Below are positions 59,941 to 64,000 of a stretch of 64,000 nt of DNA, in pieces. Source of the DNA: an uncultured Nocardiaceae bacterium. Lineage in GTDB: Bacteria > Actinomycetota > Actinomycetes > Mycobacteriales > Mycobacteriaceae. The position numbers and the translations under genes were made by a program. The notes beneath the pieces are model-generated. The model did no database searches, was not told the DNA's origin, and worked only from the letters and a program-made list of their open reading frames with translations. The stretch covers positions 16,506 through 80,505 of the forward strand of contig CAKZIX010000124.1 of the NCBI GenBank assembly GCA_936936565.1, read 5' to 3'. Position 1 is the first letter of the stretch. Every line of letters begins with the position of its first letter.

Positions 59941-60049
59941 TGGGCTGTGGCGGCGTGTCCGCTGGCGCGTTCACGCCGTCCTCCGCCGCTGGTCCGTTGT
60001 TGGGCTGCGGCGGCGTGTCCGCTGGCGCGTTCACGCCGTCCTCCGCCGC
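59941..60049. repeat. 60-bp tandem repeat covering the permease 3' end
   Basis: 59941-59989 and 60001-60049 match in 48 of 49 positions, with an exact 60-base period. The right copy contains the last codons and stop of the permease gene. A third, more diverged copy of the LRRRTA-stop end may be read at about 59914-59935. Confidence 0.88.
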
Positions 60050-60786
60050 AAGGTCGCCGCCGCCAGGCACAGCGCCACGATCGCGAAGCCGGCGACGATC
60101 GTCAGGTCGAGCCACATGTCGGCCGTTGCGCCGGGGTGGCGGGCCACCTCGCCGAGCGCGTCGACGGCGTAGCTCAGCGGCAGCACGTCGCTGATCGCTT
60201 GCAGCCAGCCGGGCAGTTGATCCCGGGGGACCAGGAGCCCGCACAGGAACAGCTGCGGCGCAACCACCAGCGGGATGAACTGCACGGCCTGAAACTCGGT
60301 GCGCGCGAACGCGCTTGCGAGCAACCCGAGCGCGACTCCGAGTACGGCGTCGACGATCGCGATCAGGATCACCAGGCCGACGCTGCCCTGCGTGGTGAGC
60401 CCCAGCAGGCCGAAGCTGACCGCGCACGCGATGACCGCCTGTGCGCATGCCGTCGCCGAAAATGCCGTGGCGTAACCGGCGAGCAGGTCGAGTTTTGCCA
60501 TCGGGGTCGTCATCAGACGTTCGAGTGTGCCCGATGTGCGTTCGCGCTGCATCGTGATCGCGGTGACCAGGAACATCACGATGAACGGCAGGATGCCCAG
60601 CATGCTCGTCGCGACCCGGTCGAACAGCGACGGCTGGCCGGGCATCGTCGGGGTGTCCGCGTAGATGAAGTACAACAGGATCAGCAGCACGGACGGGACC
60701 ACCAGCAGCATGGCCACCGTGCGGTGATCGCCGCGCAACTGCTTGAGAATGCGCACCGTGTTGGCTGCGTACGCCGTGGGATTCAT
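60031..60786 (-). CDS. ABC-2 type transporter permease
   Basis: The 251-residue membrane protein has six hydrophobic segments (VAMLLVVPSVLLILLYFIY; MLGILPFIVMFLVTAIT; ACAQAVIACAVSFGLLGL; GLVILIAIVDAVLGVALGLL; FIPLVVAPQLFLCGLLV; LTIVAGFAIVALCLAAATL). MQRERTSGTLERLMTTPM is the ABC-2 signature. It forms an exporter with the overlapping ATPase and resembles Rv1686c of M. tuberculosis by context. ATG 60786 overlaps the ATPase stop (ATGA). The substrate is unknown; drug or lipid export is possible. Confidence 0.9.
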   Translation of the reverse strand: MNPTAYAANTVRILKQLRGDHRTVAMLLVVPSVLLILLYFIYADTPTMPGQPSLFDRVATSMLGILPFIVMFLVTAITMQRERTSGTLERLMTTPMAKLDLLAGYATAFSATACAQAVIACAVSFGLLGLTTQGSVGLVILIAIVDAVLGVALGLLASAFARTEFQAVQFIPLVVAPQLFLCGLLVPRDQLPGWLQAISDVLPLSYAVDALGEVARHPGATADMWLDLTIVAGFAIVALCLAAATLRRRTA

Positions 60787-61496
60787 GCCCGGCCTCCACT
60801 TCGGATCAAGGCGAGAAAAGCGTGCTCGAGGCTCGATTCGCCGGTGCGCGAACGTAATTCGTCCGGCGGTAGTTCGGCGAGTACGTAGCCGTCGCGCATC
60901 AGCAGCAGGCGGTCGCAATGCTCGGCTTCGTCCATTACGTGGCTGGACACCAGCAGCGTGGCACCGCGTGCGGCGAGCGCGTGGAAGTGCTCCCACAGCT
61001 CGACGCGAAGCACCGGATCGAGCCCGACCGTCGGTTCGTCGAGCACCAAGAGTTCGGGTTCGGCGACCAGCGCGCAGGCCAGGGACACCCGAGTCTTCTG
61101 ACCGCCGGACAGGTCCTCACCGCGCTGGTCGGTGTGGCTGGTGAGGCCGACAGCTTCGATGGCCGCCGCGGCATCCGCCTTCGATTTCCCGTACAGCGCA
61201 CCGAAGTACGCGACGTTGTCGCCGACGGAGATATCCGGATAGATGCTGGGGGACTGGGTGACATAGCCGACGCGTGGCCGCAGCGACGCGCTGCCCGCAG
61301 GCTCGCCGAGCACGGTGACGGTGCCGGACTCGACGATCTGGGTGCCCACGATCGCGCGCATGAGCGTGGTCTTGCCGCAACCGGAAGGGCCGAGCAGACC
61401 CGTGATCGAGCCGCGCGGCACGGTGAGACCGATCGAGTGCAAGACGGGGCGTTTGCCGCGCCGTACGACGAGGTCGTGCACCTCTATTGCATTCAT
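60783..61496 (-). CDS. ABC transporter ATP-binding protein
   Basis: The 237-residue ATPase has Walker A GLLGPSGCGKTTLMRAI, Q-loop YVTQSPSIYPD, the ABC signature DLSGGQKTRVSLACAL, Walker B LLVLDEPTVGLDP and the switch His in LLVSSHVMDEAEHCDRLLLM. It is the partner of the permease, in the family of ABC-2 exporters. ATG 61496. The 36-bp palindrome is 9 bases upstream. Confidence 0.93.
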   Translation of the reverse strand: MNAIEVHDLVVRRGKRPVLHSIGLTVPRGSITGLLGPSGCGKTTLMRAIVGTQIVESGTVTVLGEPAGSASLRPRVGYVTQSPSIYPDISVGDNVAYFGALYGKSKADAAAAIEAVGLTSHTDQRGEDLSGGQKTRVSLACALVAEPELLVLDEPTVGLDPVLRVELWEHFHALAARGATLLVSSHVMDEAEHCDRLLLMRDGYVLAELPPDELRSRTGESSLEHAFLALIRSGGRA

Positions 61497-61504
61497 GGAG
61501 CCTC

Positions 61505-61540
61505 AATTCATCGAATGATGAAATCATCGTATGGTGAATT
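61505..61540. promoter_or_regulatory. 36-bp palindrome, probable TetR operator
   Basis: The dyad is centred at 61522.5; 13 of 18 base pairs match. The outer arms are AATTCA/TGAATT and the inner core is GATGA-AA-TCATC. It stands 9 bases before the ABC ATPase start and upstream of mpg, so it could control both. Size and form fit a TetR dimer site. Confidence 0.7.
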
Positions 61541-61568
61541 CCTGACGGCGGTCAATAGGCTGACCTCT

Positions 61569-62168
61569 GTGGAACTCAGCGACCTCGATCCGCCCGCCGC
61601 CGCCACGGCCCTGCTCGGTGCCACGCTCACCGTCCGCGGCGTGACGGCCCGCATCGTGGAGACCGAGGCGTACGGATCCGACCCCGCGGGTCCCTGGCCG
61701 GACCCCGCCGCGCATTCCTATCCCGGTCCCACGCAACGCAATTCGGTGATGTTCGGCAGAGCCGGCGTGCTCTACGTGTATCTGAGCTACGGCATGCACC
61801 ACTGCTGCAATGTGACGATCGGCCCTGTCGGCAGCGCCGGCGCGGTGCTGCTGCGGGCGGCCGAGATCGTGTCGGGACACGATGTGGTCGGGCCCCGACG
61901 GCCGACGGCGCGCACGCCCGCTGATCTCGCGCGCGGCCCCGGCAATCTCGGTGCGGCGCTGGCGATCACGCTCGCCGACAACGGCGCCGACCTTCTCGAC
62001 CCGAAATCCGATGTGCGACTGGATCTCTCGCCACAACCAGGTTGGCTGGCGGGACCGCGCGTCGGCATCAGCACCGCCGCGGACGTCGCGTGGCGGTACT
62101 GGCTGCCCGGCTCGCCCGCGGTGTCGGTGTATCGGCGCAGCCCGCGTGCGGAAAGATCGAGGCCGTGA
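61569..62168 (+). CDS. mpg: 3-methyladenine DNA glycosylase (AAG/MPG type)
   Basis: This enzyme excises alkylated purines in base-excision repair. The 199-residue protein has [22 protein letters not shown] with the catalytic Glu, [41 protein letters not shown] with the DNA-intercalating Tyr and His, and [21 protein letters not shown] and GPRVGIS. GTG 61569 fits the family N-terminus; the ATGs at 61515/61518 lie within the palindrome and are less likely. Its stop overlaps tyrS. Confidence 0.92.
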   Translation: MELSDLDPPAAATALLGATLTVRGVTARIVETEAYGSDPAGPWPDPAAHSYPGPTQRNSVMFGRAGVLYVYLSYGMHHCCNVTIGPVGSAGAVLLRAAEIVSGHDVVGPRRPTARTPADLARGPGNLGAALAITLADNGADLLDPKSDVRLDLSPQPGWLAGPRVGISTAADVAWRYWLPGSPAVSVYRRSPRAERSRP

Positions 62169-63442
62169 CCGACGTGATGGACATTGTCTCGGAGTTGTCG
62201 TGGCGCGGGCTGATCGCGCAGTCCACCGATCTCGACGCGCTGCGCGCCGCCGCTGCCGACGGCGCGCTGACCGTGTACTCCGGCTTCGACCCGACCGCGC
62301 AGAGCCTGCATGCCGGGCACCTGGTTCCGCTGCTGACGTTGCGCCGGTTTCAGCGGGCCGGCCACCGGCCGATCGTGCTTGCCGGTGGCGCCACCGGGCT
62401 GATCGGCGACCCGCGTGACGTGGGCGAACGCGCGATGAACTCGACCGACACCGTGGCCGAGTGGGCCGCCCGCATTCGCGCGCAACTGGAGCGCTTCGTC
62501 GAGCTGGGCGATGGTCCCACCGACGCGATCGTGGTCGACAATCTGGACTGGACGGGACCGTTGAGCGCGGTCGACTTCCTGCGCGACATCGGCAAGCACT
62601 TCTCGGTGAACGTGATGCTGGCGCGCGATGTGGTGAAGCGGCGGCTCGAGGGGGAGGGTATCTCCTACACCGAGTTCAGTTACATGCTGTTGCAGGCCAA
62701 CGACTACCTGCAGCTTGCGCGCCGGCACGGGTGCAACGTGCAGGTGGGAGGCTCCGATCAGTGGGGCAACATCATCGCCGGGGTGGATCTGGTGCGCCGG
62801 GTGGACGCCGGCCATGTGCACGCGGTGACGACGCCGCTGGTCACCACTGCCGACGGCAAGAAGATCGGCAAGTCGACCGGCGGCGCGAGCCTGTGGCTCG
62901 ACCCGGAGTTGACCTCGCCGTACGCCTGGTACCAGTACTTCGTCAACGTCGCCGACGCCGACGTCGTCAAGTTCCTGCGCTGGTTCACCTTCTTGGACGC
63001 GGCCGAGATCGACGAGCTCGAACGGGCCACCGCCGAGCGCCCGCACCTGCGCGAAGCGCAGAAGCGACTGGCCGCCGAGCTGACCACGCTGGTCCATGGT
63101 GCCGCGAACACGCGGGCCGTCGAACTCGCCAGCCAGGCGCTGTTCGGCCGCGCCGAGCTCGGTGAACTCGACGAACCGACGTTGGCGGCCGCCCTGTCCG
63201 AGGCGGCGCTGGTGCAACTGCGCGCCGGCGACCCAAACACCATCGTCGACCTGCTGGTCGCGACCGGCCTCAGCGACAGCAAGGGCGCCGCCCGACGCGC
63301 GATCAAGGAAGGCGGCGCGTCGGTCAACAACCAGCGCATCGATGCCGAGGACTGGACGCCCGCCGCCGGCGACTTCCTGCACGGCAGCTGGCTCGTCGTG
63401 CGTCGGGGGAAGAAGAATTTCGCAGGCGTTCGATTGATCTGA
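62165..63442 (+). CDS. tyrS: Tyrosine-tRNA ligase
   Basis: TyrRS charges tRNA-Tyr. The 425-residue protein shows [19 protein letters not shown] (HIGH as HAGH), [24 protein letters not shown] and the KMSKS equivalent KKIGKSTGG, with a C-terminal S4 RNA-binding domain ([31 protein letters not shown]). GTG 62165 overlaps the mpg stop (GTGA) and is chosen; ATG 62177 is an alternative. It precedes the rRNA operon. Confidence 0.96.
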   Translation: MTDVMDIVSELSWRGLIAQSTDLDALRAAAADGALTVYSGFDPTAQSLHAGHLVPLLTLRRFQRAGHRPIVLAGGATGLIGDPRDVGERAMNSTDTVAEWAARIRAQLERFVELGDGPTDAIVVDNLDWTGPLSAVDFLRDIGKHFSVNVMLARDVVKRRLEGEGISYTEFSYMLLQANDYLQLARRHGCNVQVGGSDQWGNIIAGVDLVRRVDAGHVHAVTTPLVTTADGKKIGKSTGGASLWLDPELTSPYAWYQYFVNVADADVVKFLRWFTFLDAAEIDELERATAERPHLREAQKRLAAELTTLVHGAANTRAVELASQALFGRAELGELDEPTLAAALSEAALVQLRAGDPNTIVDLLVATGLSDSKGAARRAIKEGGASVNNQRIDAEDWTPAAGDFLHGSWLVVRRGKKNFAGVRLI

Positions 63443-63524
63443 GTCACATCGGTGTAAGCCGGACGCCGTCAGCCGCGGTGCGACCTGCGGAAATGATGTT
63501 CGAAACCGAGCTTGACCAGGCGAT

Positions 63525-63553
63525 TTGACGTGGTGCACCGGCTCGCGTAACTT
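63525..63553 (+). promoter_or_regulatory. rRNA operon promoter, upstream copy
   Basis: TTGACG, a 17-base spacer and TAACTT form a SigA-type promoter 390 bases before the 16S rRNA. It is one of two with the same -35. Confidence 0.7.
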
Positions 63554-63661
63554 TTTCCAGGTCAGAGCGACACGGACACCGAACCGGCCGAGAGGCCAGG
63601 GACACGAGGTTGGACGGGGAGCGCCTGACAGTTCCGCTCAATTTGAGTTTCAGACCAGTCT

Positions 63662-63690
63662 TTGACGCGGTCTGGAGCATGAGTTAGAGT
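63662..63690 (+). promoter_or_regulatory. rRNA operon promoter, downstream copy
   Basis: TTGACG, a 17-base spacer and TAGAGT, 137 bases downstream of the first promoter. Transcription would start near 63697, giving a leader of about 245 bases. Confidence 0.8.
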
Positions 63691-63716
63691 GGAAAAGTTG
63701 CCCCACCGAAGTTCAG

Positions 63717-63770
63717 CAGGGTGAAAACCCTGAGGAAGCGGTGTGTGCGTGTTCTTTGAGAACTCAACAG
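63717..63770 (+). promoter_or_regulatory. rRNA antitermination leader (boxB/boxA-like)
   Basis: CAGGGT-GAAA-ACCCTG is a perfect hairpin (63717-63732), and GTTCT-TTG-AGAAC (63751-63763), followed by TCAACAG, is the boxA-like leader element found before 16S in actinobacteria. Together they resemble the antitermination region of rrn operons. The rest of the leader to 63942 is T/G-rich, without a gene. Confidence 0.75.
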
Positions 63771-63942
63771 TGTGTCGATGAATTGTCAGTGCCAATTTTT
63801 TGGTATGGCGACCATGATGTTTGTCTGGTTGCTTGTGGATCGTTGTCTCACCCCCGTGGGATGGCGGTTCTTTTTTTGTCAGTGGGTTTTGACTCGCTGG
63901 GATTATGTTTGATTGCACGGTTTGTTCGTGTGATTGCGCTCT

Positions 63943-64000
63943 TCAACGGAGAGTTTGATCCTGGCTCAGGACGAACGCTGGCGGCGTGCTTAACACATGC
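63943..64000 (+). rRNA. rrs: 16S ribosomal RNA, 5' end (partial)
   Basis: GAGTTTGATCCTGGCTCAG, the universal 16S 5' sequence (27F primer site), starts at 63951 and is followed by GACGAACGCTGGCGGCGTGC, typical of actinobacteria. By comparison with E. coli numbering the gene starts near 63943. The window cuts it after 58 bases. Confidence 0.97.

Overview
The window reads as a Mycobacteriales (mycolic-acid actinobacterium) chromosome segment, but it is built from two compositionally different halves. Bases 1 to about 16.5 kb have only moderate G+C, with many A/T-ending codons and T-rich terminators. From about 16.58 kb to the end the codons are almost all G/C-ending, as in Nocardia/Rhodococcus/Mycobacterium-type genomes. 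The change happens inside one intact reading frame, rpsA, between its third and fourth S1 domains, without a frameshift. Gene order stays collinear across the change with the order I know from Mycobacterium tuberculosis (nadB-nadC-his-lgt-pyk-polA-rpsA-coaE-uvrB-uvrA-infC-pheST-arg-tyrS). The sequence alone therefore does not decide between a chimeric assembly joined at a conserved gene and real homologous recombination; I favour a chimera.

Left part (1-16.5 kb, perhaps Corynebacterium- or Lawsonella-like): the end of nadB, nadC, histidine genes hisD-C-B-H-A-F-I, a TrpC-like protein that lacks a catalytic lysine, lgt, pyk with a strong terminator, a ROK-type regulator, a tRNA reading CAA, polA and the 5' part of rpsA.

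Middle (17-40 kb, high G+C): a cyclase-family protein, coaE, two tandem secreted Ig-like proteins, uvrB, DoxX, UspA, a DUF732 lipoprotein, a HelD/HelR-like helicase, a DoxX protein with an 11-residue-periodic tail, an AraC-VOC-GNAT operon, a quinone-oxidoreductase-like enzyme, a metallo-beta-lactamase-fold hydrolase, uvrA, a vapBC toxin-antitoxin pair, an unusual cytochrome P450, and a three-gene cassette of EspR-like regulator, ImmA/IrrE-type metallopeptidase and seven-helix membrane protein.

Right part (40-64 kb): infC-rpmI-rplT, in which infC starts with AUC behind an attenuator-like leader; tsnR; pheS-pheT; a TGSAPQP-repeat protein coupled to an unrecognised protein; the complete arginine pathway argC-J-B-D-F-R-G-H with matching putative ArgR/promoter motifs before argC and argG; a lipase/acyl-CoA-synthetase fusion; a Trm112-like protein; an ABC-transporter/TetR operon behind a 36-bp palindrome; mpg; tyrS; and an rRNA operon start with two promoters, an antitermination leader and the first bases of 16S rRNA.

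I saw no insertion sequence, phage gene or CRISPR array. Long open frames opposite uvrB, uvrA, pheST and argC are by-products of the high G+C third positions.
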